Positions 1 through 9,861 are shown, counted from the stretch's first letter. The stretch is DNA of 64,000 nucleotides from Caryophanon tenue (GCF_001700315.1 NZ_MASJ01000007.1:51831-115830), one strand, 5' to 3'. Translations and numbers: made by a program. Notes: a model not told the origin generated them from the sequence alone.

Positions 1-1
1 T

Positions 2-112
2 GTCATTGAGTATGGCTGGACAAATTTATTCGTTTCGACTGCCGCACTTTTTTTAGCATTCGCACTATTTGTTGCTATGCGATATGGCAAAAGAGGGAGG
101 CATCACATATAA
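2..112 (+). CDS. C-terminal end of a membrane protein (partial)
   Basis: An open frame enters from the left edge and stops at TAA 110-112, giving the last 36 residues of a protein. They form one hydrophobic helix (about residues 8-26, ending LFVAMRYGKR) followed by a short basic tail, as at the cytoplasmic end of a multi-spanning transporter such as an MFS permease. The family cannot be decided from this fragment. The first copy of the intergenic repeat follows almost immediately. Confidence 0.5.
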   Translation, partial: VIEYGWTNLFVSTAALFLAFALFVAMRYGKRGRHHI

Positions 113-114
113 CA

Positions 115-442
115 AAAGAGACTGGGACAGAACCCTATTTCTGATGAAAATAAGTGTATTGAGATGATAAGAATTTGCGGGTGCGTTCCGACACAAGCGG
201 CGACTTCTGCAGGAATAGCAATGTTTTTCTGCGACGAGTAATCGTAGGAGCATGAGCTTTTAATAGAGGAACATCTGCCAAAAACGCCACGTCGTGTGGC
301 AAGGCAGATGTGACAAACATCGTGTTTGCCTCAGGCCATGCCTGCGAAACGCGTCCGCTATGTGGCGTAGCACCCAAAGCAGAAAAATATCCTTCAGCAG
401 TTGTCATTGCTGAAGGATATTTCCTTTTGTCCCAATCTCTTT
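115..442 (+). repeat. 328-bp intergenic repeat, copy 1 (inverted ends)
   Basis: The element starts AAAGAGACTGGGACA and ends TGTCCCAATCTCTTT, which are inverted repeats of each other with one mismatch. Inside are a nested hairpin (arms ACATCTGCC/GGCAGATGT around GCCAC/GTGGC), a CAAACA-TCG-TGTTTG hairpin and a terminator-like hairpin at 385-422. A near-identical copy lies at 49331-49664 and a shortened inverted copy at 5201-5437. No transposase is encoded, so a MITE-like or REP-like structured repeat is the likely description. Confidence 0.85.
385..422. terminator. bidirectional terminator-like hairpin inside repeat copy 1
   Basis: Arms AAATATCCTTCAGCA and TGCTGAAGGATATTT pair perfectly around an 8-nt loop. 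Read on the minus strand, T-rich sequence follows, so the hairpin probably ends the ATP-grasp transcript that stops at 454. Confidence 0.6.
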
Positions 443-453
443 TTTTATTTATA

Positions 454-1668
454 TTACCAAACATTTTCTTTATATTTCTTGTAGTAATTCACTTGGCGCG
501 CTGCTAAGTAAAATTTACGTTTTAAATGCTTGTCCTTCTTATAGAACAGCGGATTTACGAGTTTGCCTTCTTTAATTAAACGACGAATATCTCGCTGTAC
601 ATCGACATCCGGCACAAATTTGCGTAGCACAACTTTTGGCACGACAGAGAATAGCACTTCTTTTTCTAAATATGCACAAGGCTTATCTTTGTTTTCGATT
701 AAATCATCGACAAAGTTACGTGCTAAATTCGAGCCCATCGCATTAATATAATAGCTTGAACGACCTTGACGAATGTTTACTTCAAACACTTTAAACTTAC
801 CGTCACGCTCATCATATTTTAAGTCAAAGTTCGCATAGCCTTTATAGCCTACAGCCTCTAAAAAGCCTACTAATTTCTTCATCATCTCTTCATTATAACG
901 AGAAATAAGGGCCGTATAGTTACCGATAGCTGTCACTGTATGCTCTTGTAACACAACTTGTGCAAATGTCACGATTTGCGGTTTCCCTTTTGAGCTCATA
1001 TACACAACAGAATCCCACATTGCTGTATCTTCGCCTGGGATATAATCTTGAATAATTAGCTCGTCACGATAGCCACTGTTATACACCATTTGAATCACAT
1101 TTTGCAGTTCTTGTTGTGACTCTACTTTAAATACTTTTTGCTGACCTTCAAATGGATTACGTGAATATTCAATTCCGTTACTTGGCTTAATAATGACCGG
1201 ATACATCATTTCTTCGTCAAAAGTTGCATCGGTTGCACAACTATGGAAAAATGTCGTCGGTGCATCAATGCCATACTTTGCACATAGTTTATAAAAATTC
1301 GCCTTAAATTGTAGGCGATTCATTAAATCTTCATCTAAATAGTTAAATACAAAATGCTCTGCTAGCACATCGCGATTTTCAATGATTAAACGTACATATA
1401 AATCATTTGTGCCAATTAATAATAACTTATCGGCTTTTTTCTTATATTTTTTGGCCACGCGAATTAAAATATTCGCAAACTCTTGTGGCTCTGCTAAATT
1501 TTTATCGTACTCAATTTTATGTGGAATCGTGCTGTAATTCGTAAATGGCAGCACACCCTTCCCTACTAAAACTGGATGTATATTATATTCCTCGTGAAAA
1601 GAAATCGCCATATTGTAAGCGTTAATGTCCGTACCTACAATAATCGGCAAAAACGGTTTTCGTTTCAT
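454..1668 (-). CDS. ATP-grasp ligase, D-aspartate-ligase-like
   Basis: This 404-residue protein begins with a Rossmann-like N-terminal part (PIIVGTDINAYNMA). An ATP-grasp core follows, with PVIIKPSNGIEY (ATP-binding lysine strand, about residue 155), the QDYIPGED loop (about 208) and the metal-ligand segment FEVNIRQGRSSYY (about 295). Length and layout match the carboxylate-amine ligases that add D-aspartate to the lysine of Gram-positive peptidoglycan precursors (Enterococcus faecium Aslfm type). Lys-Asp cross-bridges are known in Lysinibacillus, which fits, but no aspartate racemase gene is adjacent, so the substrate is inference. The ATG follows AAGGAGAA. The gene stands alone and ends at the repeat hairpin. 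Confidence 0.75.
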   Translation of the reverse strand: MKRKPFLPIIVGTDINAYNMAISFHEEYNIHPVLVGKGVLPFTNYSTIPHKIEYDKNLAEPQEFANILIRVAKKYKKKADKLLLIGTNDLYVRLIIENRDVLAEHFVFNYLDEDLMNRLQFKANFYKLCAKYGIDAPTTFFHSCATDATFDEEMMYPVIIKPSNGIEYSRNPFEGQQKVFKVESQQELQNVIQMVYNSGYRDELIIQDYIPGEDTAMWDSVVYMSSKGKPQIVTFAQVVLQEHTVTAIGNYTALISRYNEEMMKKLVGFLEAVGYKGYANFDLKYDERDGKFKVFEVNIRQGRSSYYINAMGSNLARNFVDDLIENKDKPCAYLEKEVLFSVVPKVVLRKFVPDVDVQRDIRRLIKEGKLVNPLFYKKDKHLKRKFYLAARQVNYYKKYKENVW

Positions 1669-1853
1669 AAAATTCTCCTTCTCGCCTTAATTGCGTCAAT
1701 CTCTCTCTTATCATACACCACTGCTTTCAACATTTCCTTATGTAGCCTAATAATTTATTTTGCATCTATACAGCGAATCCGATAATATTACTTTATACCC
1801 AACAGTTTCGCTAAAATTGCTTTTATTACTTGCAAGTCACGGGAGGCTTTCAA

Positions 1854-2725
1854 ATGCATATACATGAAATCATAAAAAAAGAAGCATATTTAACGAATTT
1901 ACTCAAATTATTACTAGACGCTCGTATTATTCGTTTATTTAATGGGAAAATCAGCTCGACGCATATGCTGATTGAAAAGGACGTTACCTTCTTTGATACC
2001 GAAGAAAACTTATGCCGCGAGTGGCTTAGCTCTGTTTATGGCAGTTATTCCTTCTATGAGGGCTTTACAACTCAAGAAGATTGCGAAGCGTATATACGAC
2101 AAACGAGCTATCCGAATCATCAATATGTGATTATTCGCTTTTTACAGTATTACTACGCTATATTTTATGCAAATACGCAACACCAACAAGTGATTGGGCA
2201 ACAAGTATCCTACTATACAAAAAATAATCTATTTTTAGTAGCTGAACGTCCACCGAATAATTTAATTACAAAAGAACGTGAACGATTGCCAGTTATTCCA
2301 CTTATTTTTCATGAGCTAAAAGCATTTGACGCAACGATTGAAGCATTTCATTTAGCCGATGAGCAGGCGAAAAAATTCACGCCAATGCCTCTTGCAGACG
2401 CAATCGATTATATGGTGTTGCTCGGTGTGACCTTTAAAGATCTTTGGTACATATGCGACTCACCGTACGCCATTACACGTAACCGAGCACTTTTAAATAT
2501 GTACTTTAACTACGGTCATGGCTTTACGACATTTTGCAAATATACAAACGCGCTTGCCGTCAACCCGTTTCAACGCCTTTTATATATGCCGAAACGACGC
2601 GTCGAGCATTTCCAGATGGATATTGACGATTATCGCACGCCGCATCGTATGTTACCGTATCGAGAAGTCCGTCGCTATCAGGAGTTTATGCGGACACGTC
2701 CATTTTCTCCGTTAGATGAACAATA

Positions 2726-2726
<1 letters not shown>
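1854..2726 (+). CDS. nucleotidyltransferase-like or unknown protein of about 290 aa
   Basis: I do not recognise this 290-residue protein with certainty. It is soluble, rich in aromatic residues and histidine, with no signal peptide and no clear catalytic motif. The central part carries FLQYYYAIFYAN, and the C-terminal third is basic (MPKRRVEHFQMDIDDYRTPHRMLPYREVRR has scattered charged residues). A TTG at 1830 could extend it by eight codons, but GGGAGG at 1841-1846 is correctly spaced for ATG 1854 and lies inside that extension, so I chose 1854. It faces map and shares a terminator with it. Confidence 0.7.
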
Positions 2727-3533
<807 letters not shown>

Positions 3534-3611
3534 TTATTTAAAATATCCTTCCTTACTATATCATATGAAATCCGCTCTGACATAAAAAGTCGTATTGCAT
3601 CTCTGCAAAAC

Positions 3612-3648
3612 AAAAAGGAAATGCCTCTACCACGAGACATTTCCTGAA
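3612..3648 (-). terminator. thiT terminator
   Basis: On the minus strand AGGAAATGTCTC and GAGGCATTTCCT pair over 12 positions around GTGGTA and are followed by TTTTTG, just after the thiT stop. Confidence 0.85.
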
Positions 3649-3654
3649 ATGACA

Positions 3655-4212
3655 TTATGCTTTTTGGATTAAACGTGGCGCTGCCGTAAATAAAAGTGCC
3701 GCGACAATCGCCGTTAAAATAATAGCCGGTACCATGTACGAACCATTATAAATAATCGTATACAACCACACATTTTGGTCCCCTGCATATTCCGCAAAGA
3801 ATACCGCACCTGCAATTGCGTGTGCTGCGTAGCGTAAAAGCCCACCAATGGTAATACCAAGAACGATATAGAGTGCAAGCTTTTTCATATTTTTTTGTTG
3901 AATGGCCTCTAGTACAGGCTTTCGCACAATCGCGACGACACCGACAACTGTAAACGCAATGCCGTAATCAATCAACGCTTGTAGCCAATGTAAAATATAC
4001 GCGCCAAACGCCATTTGTAAAACACCAACGATTAAGCCTGTCGCAAGCCCTGCTTGGAAGCCCCATCGTAGTGCCATACAAGCAATCGGCACCATCACTA
4101 AACTGATGGAACCACCTTGTGGCCATAATTTAAAAGAAATTTGGTCGAGCACTAATGCAATTGCCGCAAAAATAGCAATTTCCATTAGCATTAACAGCTT
4201 TTTGTTTTGCAT
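3655..4212 (-). CDS. thiT: energy-coupling-factor thiamine transporter S component ThiT
   Basis: The 185-residue integral membrane protein has about six hydrophobic helices. Its N-terminal segment LMLMEIAIFAAIALVLDQI and the following PQGGSISLVMVPI loop are characteristic of ThiT (YuaJ), which binds thiamine and works with a shared ECF ATPase module encoded elsewhere. The aromatic-rich stretch around residues 70-80 (YILHWLQALIDY) fits the thiamine-binding loop region. A TPP riboswitch followed by a terminator sits directly upstream, giving independent support for the thiamine role. Confidence 0.92.
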   Translation of the reverse strand: MQNKKLLMLMEIAIFAAIALVLDQISFKLWPQGGSISLVMVPIACMALRWGFQAGLATGLIVGVLQMAFGAYILHWLQALIDYGIAFTVVGVVAIVRKPVLEAIQQKNMKKLALYIVLGITIGGLLRYAAHAIAGAVFFAEYAGDQNVWLYTIIYNGSYMVPAIILTAIVAALLFTAAPRLIQKA

Positions 4213-4326
4213 ATTCCTCTACTCCTTTGTCTTTTTAGACAATAGACATACTGGAGATCGCTTTGAAACCGTCTCTATTTTATTCGTGCCATAGCTCTTT
4301 TTCATTCACTCTATGAATTAGTTGAA

Positions 4327-4360
4327 TAAAAAAAGACGCCAGGACAGAGCCTGACATCTT
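4327..4360 (-). terminator. riboswitch-controlled terminator upstream of thiT
   Basis: On the minus strand AGATGTCAGG and CCTGGCGTCT pair over 10 positions (some G-U) around CTCTGT, followed by seven T. It lies between the TPP aptamer and the thiT start, as in a transcription-attenuation switch. Confidence 0.85.
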
Positions 4361-4376
4361 AACGAGTCGGTTTCTA

Positions 4377-4470
4377 TCCACAATCCCTACGCAAGCATTA
4401 ACTTACAGGTTCAAAGAGTTTGTGCAATACGTGCACAGTCTCAGCTGACTTCATCAGCACCCCTTGTGGT
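4377..4470 (-). promoter_or_regulatory. TPP riboswitch (thi-box)
   Basis: The minus strand carries the conserved aptamer pieces in order: ACCACAAGGGGTGC, CTGAGA, CTCTTTGAACCTG, GTTAATGC and GCGTAGGGATTGTGG. The ends (CCACAA/TTGTGG) close stem P1. The thiamine transporter gene is downstream. High TPP is expected to favour the terminator at 4327-4360. Confidence 0.95.
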
Positions 4471-4573
4471 CTACTGTTTAATTATCCACTAGTATAGCGC
4501 ACATATGCTCAAAAGAAAACTGAATCTTTTTATGAATTCTCTCGTATATATATTTAAGGAGCGTGAAAGTGAC

Positions 4574-4894
4574 ATGGAAAATGAACGTTTATTAAGTATT
4601 TTAAGCTACTCTAGTATTTTTTATTGTCCATTAATTGTGCCGCTGGTCGTTTATTTCGCTCAATCGAATGAATACGCTAAATTTCATGCAAAACGTGCTG
4701 CAGTAGGTCAAACACTCGTCATCGGAAGTGGTCTTTTATCATTCTTGGCTTTTTTCATGATTGTCTTCTTCGCGAGTGAAATGACGGAGACATTTGCTTC
4801 TGTCTTAATGGTTTCCGCATTCGGCATATTTAGCATTGTCGCACTAGCAGTTTCTGTTTGGAGCATTATTATGACGATTCGCGTTGTACGCTAA
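4574..4894 (+). CDS. DUF4870-like small membrane protein
   Basis: The 106-residue protein has an N-terminal amphipathic start (MENERLLSILSYSSIFYCPLIVPLVVYF) and then two more hydrophobic helices (about residues 50-75 and 80-103). The FHAKRAAVGQ segment between the helices is typical of the DUF4870/Tic20-like family, whose function is unknown. An in-frame ATG at 4505 exists, but AAGGAGCG at 4556-4563 fits ATG 4574, which starts the conserved part. A 38-codon gene follows 69 nt downstream. Confidence 0.75.
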   Translation: MENERLLSILSYSSIFYCPLIVPLVVYFAQSNEYAKFHAKRAAVGQTLVIGSGLLSFLAFFMIVFFASEMTETFASVLMVSAFGIFSIVALAVSVWSIIMTIRVVR

Positions 4895-4963
4895 TGTTTA
4901 AAATTGTCAGGCTATAGGTATATATCATAATAAAAGAATTGTTTTTAAAGGAGCGTATTACAG

Positions 4964-5080
4964 ATGAAATTAAACGTAAAAAAGATTATGAATCTAGCAG
5001 TAAAATATGGCCCAGTGCTATATCCTGTTATTAAAAAAGTGTTAGATAATAAAAAGAAAAATCCAACAACACGACGTTAA
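4964..5080 (+). CDS. small basic protein (38 aa)
   Basis: An ATG at 4964 preceded by AAAGGAGCG opens a 38-codon frame ending at TAA 5078-5080. The peptide begins MKLNVKKIMNLAVKYGPVLY and is strongly cationic, with an amphipathic N-terminal helix and a KNPTTRR tail. It has almost the same ribosome site as the DUF4870-like gene upstream and may be cotranscribed. I do not recognise the family. The clean ribosome site and codon content support a real gene. Confidence 0.6.
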   Translation: MKLNVKKIMNLAVKYGPVLYPVIKKVLDNKKKNPTTRR

Positions 5081-5119
5081 AAGTGTCCGAGCCAACACCC
5101 AATTTTTCATACAAATTAG

Positions 5120-5200
5120 TTCATTGAGATGTGAAAGTTTTGTTGGTGTGTGACGAAATATTGTAGGAACATGAGCGTTTAAAAGAAGCACCAAAAACAG
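5120..5200 (+). repeat. degenerate plus-oriented fragment of the intergenic repeat
   Basis: CATTGAGATG, TTGGTG and GTAGGAACATGAGC occur in the same order as in copies 1 and 3, but with large internal losses. It abuts the inverted copy at 5201-5437, so the two share one hairpin. Confidence 0.5.
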
Positions 5201-5437
5201 AAAGAGTATGAGACAAAAAGAAATATCCTTCAGCCATTGTCGTTGCTGAAGGATATTTTTCTACTTTTGGTGCTACTCCACATAGCGGACGCGTTTCGCA
5301 GGCATGGCTTGAGCCTGTAGTCTCAAGCGCATGCTTTTCCTGCTGAAGTCGCCGCTTGTGTCGGGACGCACCCGCAAATTCTTATCATCTCAATACACTT
5401 ATTTTCATCAGAAATAGCGTTCTGTCCCAGCCTCTTT
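5201..5437 (-). repeat. intergenic repeat, inverted and shortened copy 2
   Basis: Ends AAAGAGTATGAGACA and TGTCCCAGCCTCTTT match the inverted ends of copies 1 and 3. The interior, read in reverse, keeps the CCACATAGCGGACGCGTTTC block and the AAATATCC...GGATATTT hairpin but lacks about 90 nt, including the ACATCTGCC nested hairpin. Confidence 0.8.
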
Positions 5438-5629
5438 TGATAATGGCGACATTCATTTTAACGCTTTCGGTAAGAGTCGCCATTTTCACTCCCTCCGCCA
5501 ACATATTATTTTGCCAAAAATAGAAGTTAGCAGAACACTCAACATTAAATCTAGACGAATGAAACCATCTCTATATTTTCAACATTTACGATATGTGCCG
5601 CGCTCCTTTATTTTTGCTCAATTGCTGTT
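5438..5629. other. intergenic hairpin region downstream of sbcC
   Basis: AATGGCGAC and GTCGCCATT (about 5443-5484) can pair around a 26-nt loop, possibly ending the sbcC transcript, though no long T run follows on the minus strand. I see nothing else in this stretch. Confidence 0.35.
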
Positions 5630-8600
5630 TTATTTAACGATAAATGAGGTTGTACTAAAGCCTTCTTTTGATTTCGTTACCTGCAGAACGGCTGGCATCG
5701 CCGCTTTTAGCTCATTGACGTGTGAAATGATGCCAATCATGCGCCCTGATTTTTGCAAATCAACGAGCGTATCAACAGCTTTCGTTAATGTTTCCTCGTC
5801 CAATGAACCAAAGCCTTCATCAATAAACATCGTCTCAATTTGAATATTGCCTTGGAAGCTTTGAATAACATCCGCCATACCAAGTGCAAGGGCAAGGGAC
5901 GCATTGAATTTCTCGCCACCGGATAATGTTTTGACATCACGCATTAAGCCGGTATACGCATCATACACATCTAAGCTTAAACCACTTTGCTTCCCGCCAC
6001 CTTCTAAACGGTCTGAACACTGTAGTGTAAACTGTCCATTTGATAAATAACGTAGGCGAATATTTGCCGCTTCGGTAATTTGCTCTAAGAAACCAATTTG
6101 TACGTATCGCTCAAAGGAAATCTTCTTCGGATTTTTACCACGCAGTACATCATATAAAGTCGTTAGCTCATTTTCTTGCTGTAGTAACGCATCTACCTCT
6201 TTTGATGACGCTGCAATATCCGTATAACAGCGTGCACTAAACGTCGCATATTGTGTGAGTTGATGATGCGTTGCTTGCGCTTGCTGAACCAGTGCCGTCA
6301 CCTGTTGTAGCTGTTGCTCTAACTGTTCAAGTGCAATACGCTGTTTGCCACTAAACTGTGCTTCCCCATTTTCTACAATAGCTTTTGTTCGCTTATAAGC
6401 ATCCTCGTACGTCGCTAGTTGCTCACGCATTGCTTCACGCTCACTATCACTGCGCTTCGCTTCTTTGTAGTGTGCTTCATCACTAAATTGCAATGCCGCT
6501 AATGCCTCATCGAATCGTGTCGTCGCCTGCTCAAATCGTACACTTTCTTTTTGAAGTGCCTCTTCACTAAACTTCAGGCGATTTTCGATTGCCTCATACT
6601 GCCTTTGTGCGTGTTGATACTGTGCTTCCGCTTGTTCAAAACGTTTTGTTGCTTGCTGAAGCTGTTGTTGCAACTGCGTTATTTGTTCACGCAGTGCTTC
6701 CTCTGACGCAAATTGCTGTGGCAAACGAGCTGTCACTTCACGCAAGCTTTCGGTGTCGACTTGAACCTTCATTTGTAGCTGTTGCAACACTGCTACTTGC
6801 GCACGTTCATTTTCAAGCTCCTGTGTCAGCTTTAGCTTGCCATTATCTAATTGCTTGAGCAATTTTTGACTTTGCTGCTGCGCTTGTTGCGCTATATCCA
6901 CACGTTGTCGCTGTGCTTCAAGTTGGGCTGCAATATGTGGATAATCGGCTTCGGTCATCGCTAGTTCTTCACAACGCTTCATATACTCATCTCGTAGCTG
7001 CGCTGCCTGTGTATGTATCGCTTTACATTCACTATATATACGTTGCTGCTCGGTCGCATTCGCTTGTAGCTTTTCGATCTCCGCTTTTGATAATACATCC
7101 GCCGCGCGCTGTGCCTTTTTAGGATGCTCAGTACTTCCACATACTGCACATGGCTTCCCGTCTTCTAATAAATCTGCAAGCTGTGCCGCTTCATTTTGTA
7201 GCCAACATTCATATTGCTGGCGATAATGTTCATCGGCTATACGGAACTTTTCATATTGCTGCTCTACCTTTTCAAACGTCGCTTGTACAATTTGTTGCTG
7301 CTGTTGTAACGCACGATAAGCATCATAACGCTTTTGTGCTTCGTAATAACTACGCTCCGCCTCACTTAAATCACTCGCTTTTTGTGCTTGTTCACGGTAA
7401 TCACGCTCGACACTTTCAAGCAAAATTTTAAAATTTGTTAGACGCTCTTGGTGTTCATCATACTGCTGCTTTGCTTTTTCTTGCTCTGCCTGCAACTGCT
7501 GTAGTGCCCGATGCTTTTCATTGCGCGCTTCATATAACGGTAATAACTGCTGTAAACGGTCTAGCTGAATACGGTCGTCCTCACGCGCCGCTGTTTGTGC
7601 CTGTTGCTCTTGATAACTAGCTTGTGCTGTTGTAAATTGCTTCGACAAGCGTTTTCGTTCGGCTTCCACCGTTGTAATGACTTGCTTCGCTTGCTGCATT
7701 TCCTGCATTGCTACAGTGCGTTGTTGCTCATAGACGTGTACTTCTTTTGCACGCAACGCTGCCTCCAGCTGCTGCTGCACAGCACGCATGGTTTGCTGTT
7801 GTGCCTCAAGCGCTGTCAACTGCGTGAATGTTTGCTCATAATGCGATAACTGGTCATTAAATTGCTTCGCTTGCCCAAGCTGTTCATAGAGCGCGCTTTG
7901 CTGGTGTTCATATTGCTTTAACGTCGCTTCATGCAGTGGCAATTGCTCCGTATAATACGTTTCTTCAGCCTTTAACGCTTCTAGCACTTGATACACATTA
8001 TGATTTTCCTGTGCCAGTACCGTAAATAATTCACTCTCTCGCTGCGGTAAATTCGCACGTAGTTGCTGAACTTGCGCCTCATATGTCGCGCGTGCCTTTG
8101 CAGTTTCTTTTTGCATCACTAGACGTTTAGCATCTAATTTTTTTACGAGTTGGTCATATGGTTCTGTTTTAAAAATTTTACGTAAAATCTCTTCTTTTTC
8201 TTTAGAATCCGACGTTAATAATTTACGAAACTCTCCCTGTGGCAACATCACGATTTGTTTAAACTGCTGCTGTGTTAAACCAAGTAACTCCTCTAAACGC
8301 TTATTAATATCGGATACTTTTTGGCGGTCAACCGCTGGTGTTTCCGTGCCATCTGCATGCACTTCAAAAAATTCAAAGCGTTCACCGGTCGCCGTTTTAT
8401 TGCCTTTTTTCACATGCCCTTGTTGACGTAAAATGCGGTATGTTTTTCCGCGCAGTTCAAATAAGAGCTCTACAGCTGTATAATCTTTGTCATCTGCAAA
8501 ATCACTACGCATCGTCTTTGTATCTTTCCGATCTTCACCACTACCACTGCCAAATAATGCATAGCTAATGCCATCAAAAATCGTTGTTTTCCCTGCACCT

Positions 8601-8710
8601 GTTTGTCCAGAAATGGCAAATAATCGATGAGCGCCAAGCTGTCTAAAATCAATAACCTCTTTTTCTTTATATGGACCGAATGCTGTTAATGTTAATTGGA
8701 TTGGTTTCAT
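5630..8710 (-). CDS. sbcC: exonuclease subunit SbcC (SMC-like ATPase)
   Basis: With SbcD this forms the Mre11-Rad50-type nuclease that cuts DNA hairpins and protein-blocked ends. The 1026-residue protein has Walker A GQTGAGKT (35-42), two long Gln/Glu-rich coiled-coil arms, a zinc hook CAVCG at about residue 522, the ABC signature LSGGEKF and Walker B TMFIDEGFGSLDE near the C-terminus. Length fits SbcC. It starts 2 nt after the sbcD stop, so the two are coupled. Confidence 0.95.
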   Translation of the reverse strand: MKPIQLTLTAFGPYKEKEVIDFRQLGAHRLFAISGQTGAGKTTIFDGISYALFGSGSGEDRKDTKTMRSDFADDKDYTAVELLFELRGKTYRILRQQGHVKKGNKTATGERFEFFEVHADGTETPAVDRQKVSDINKRLEELLGLTQQQFKQIVMLPQGEFRKLLTSDSKEKEEILRKIFKTEPYDQLVKKLDAKRLVMQKETAKARATYEAQVQQLRANLPQRESELFTVLAQENHNVYQVLEALKAEETYYTEQLPLHEATLKQYEHQQSALYEQLGQAKQFNDQLSHYEQTFTQLTALEAQQQTMRAVQQQLEAALRAKEVHVYEQQRTVAMQEMQQAKQVITTVEAERKRLSKQFTTAQASYQEQQAQTAAREDDRIQLDRLQQLLPLYEARNEKHRALQQLQAEQEKAKQQYDEHQERLTNFKILLESVERDYREQAQKASDLSEAERSYYEAQKRYDAYRALQQQQQIVQATFEKVEQQYEKFRIADEHYRQQYECWLQNEAAQLADLLEDGKPCAVCGSTEHPKKAQRAADVLSKAEIEKLQANATEQQRIYSECKAIHTQAAQLRDEYMKRCEELAMTEADYPHIAAQLEAQRQRVDIAQQAQQQSQKLLKQLDNGKLKLTQELENERAQVAVLQQLQMKVQVDTESLREVTARLPQQFASEEALREQITQLQQQLQQATKRFEQAEAQYQHAQRQYEAIENRLKFSEEALQKESVRFEQATTRFDEALAALQFSDEAHYKEAKRSDSEREAMREQLATYEDAYKRTKAIVENGEAQFSGKQRIALEQLEQQLQQVTALVQQAQATHHQLTQYATFSARCYTDIAASSKEVDALLQQENELTTLYDVLRGKNPKKISFERYVQIGFLEQITEAANIRLRYLSNGQFTLQCSDRLEGGGKQSGLSLDVYDAYTGLMRDVKTLSGGEKFNASLALALGMADVIQSFQGNIQIETMFIDEGFGSLDEETLTKAVDTLVDLQKSGRMIGIISHVNELKAAMPAVLQVTKSKEGFSTTSFIVK

Positions 8711-8712
8711 GA

Positions 8713-9861
8713 TTACACCTCACGCTCCGCTACTAATGTTTCCTGTAGCATGTCATCAAAAATCATTTGAATCGCTGGGCTGGCTGGCTGTCCCGTCATC
8801 TCTTCGATAAAGCTACTAAACAATTGTGACGTCGACATTTGCTGACGTTCACTACGCGTTGCTACTTGTTCATTTGCTACTGTCACCACACGCTCTACAT
8901 GCATGGCATTTGGATAAACGGAACGCACTTGTTCCATCGGTGATTGCACCACTTGTTCATCTAATAGACGGACAAATACATAATCTTCGCTACGTGCATG
9001 TTGTAAAATTTCGTCTATATAACCACTCACTGTGCGCATATCACGACGCGGCGCAAGCAGTACTTTATCAATTTGAACAGTTCCTTTTTCGCGTAAGGTC
9101 ACATGTAAATAACCTTTTTTATGATGCTCTTCTGAAATCGAATATTTCAGCGGCGACCCTGCATATTGAATCGTTTCTCGTAGTACGTGATGTGCCTGAT
9201 GTAAATGTCCGAGTGCCACATAATCGAATGCCTCAAATAGTGTTGCTTCGACACAATCCGAGCCGCCAACCGATAATGCGCGCTCCGAATCACTCGTATT
9301 GTCTTGCTCCTCACCATGTTTGGTAACAAAAGCATGCGCGACTAACACATTGCGCGCATGTGGCTGTAATACTTCGTTGTAGTGCTGCATAATGCGTGAC
9401 ATTGCGGTTTGCTCCGATACAACCGCATCCTCTTTGAAATAATGCTTCACTTGTGCTGGGTCTACATATGGCAGTAAATACACATGTACTTCTCCGTATT
9501 CATCGTGAAATACTGTCGGCTCAAACGCACTTTGAAGTTCACCAACAAGATGCACACCCGCTTTCTTCATTAGCTTATTGCCAAAATGAATACGCGCTGG
9601 GCTATCATGGTTGCCAGCAATCGCTAAAACTGGTGTTTTGTTAGTCATCGCAATTTCTTCAAGTAATGTATGTAAAAGCGTTACGGCTTCAACTGGTGGT
9701 AACGCACGGTCATATAAATCTCCTGCAATAATGACAGCATCTGGCTGTTGCTGTTCAATATGAGCAATGAGCTGGCGTAGTACAAATGCTTGATCTTCCG
9801 TCATATGCACGCCTTGCACTAGCTTACCTAAATGCCAATCAGCTGTATGAAATAACTTCAT
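8713..9861 (-). CDS. sbcD: exonuclease subunit SbcD
   Basis: The 382-residue metallophosphoesterase nuclease partner of SbcC. Motifs run in order: MKLFHTADWHLGK (metal site I), IAGDLYDRA, IAGNHDSPAR, LVAHAFV and ALGHLHQAH. The open frame extends 47 codons further upstream, but AAAGGAGG just before ATG 9859-9861 and the start of the conserved domain fix this start. It forms a two-gene operon with sbcC. Confidence 0.95.
   Translation of the reverse strand: MKLFHTADWHLGKLVQGVHMTEDQAFVLRQLIAHIEQQQPDAVIIAGDLYDRALPPVEAVTLLHTLLEEIAMTNKTPVLAIAGNHDSPARIHFGNKLMKKAGVHLVGELQSAFEPTVFHDEYGEVHVYLLPYVDPAQVKHYFKEDAVVSEQTAMSRIMQHYNEVLQPHARNVLVAHAFVTKHGEEQDNTSDSERALSVGGSDCVEATLFEAFDYVALGHLHQAHHVLRETIQYAGSPLKYSISEEHHKKGYLHVTLREKGTVQIDKVLLAPRRDMRTVSGYIDEILQHARSEDYVFVRLLDEQVVQSPMEQVRSVYPNAMHVERVVTVANEQVATRSERQQMSTSQLFSSFIEEMTGQPASPAIQMIFDDMLQETLVAEREV

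Noticed and set aside
135..464. A 109-codon minus frame, and a similar one at 49367-49681
   Set aside because: Both lie inside the intergenic repeat, follow its palindromes rather than protein-like composition, and lack ribosome sites. They are repeat-borne spurious frames.
1830..1853. TTG start 24 nt upstream for the gene ending at 2726
   Set aside because: The good ribosome site lies inside this extension and fits ATG 1854.
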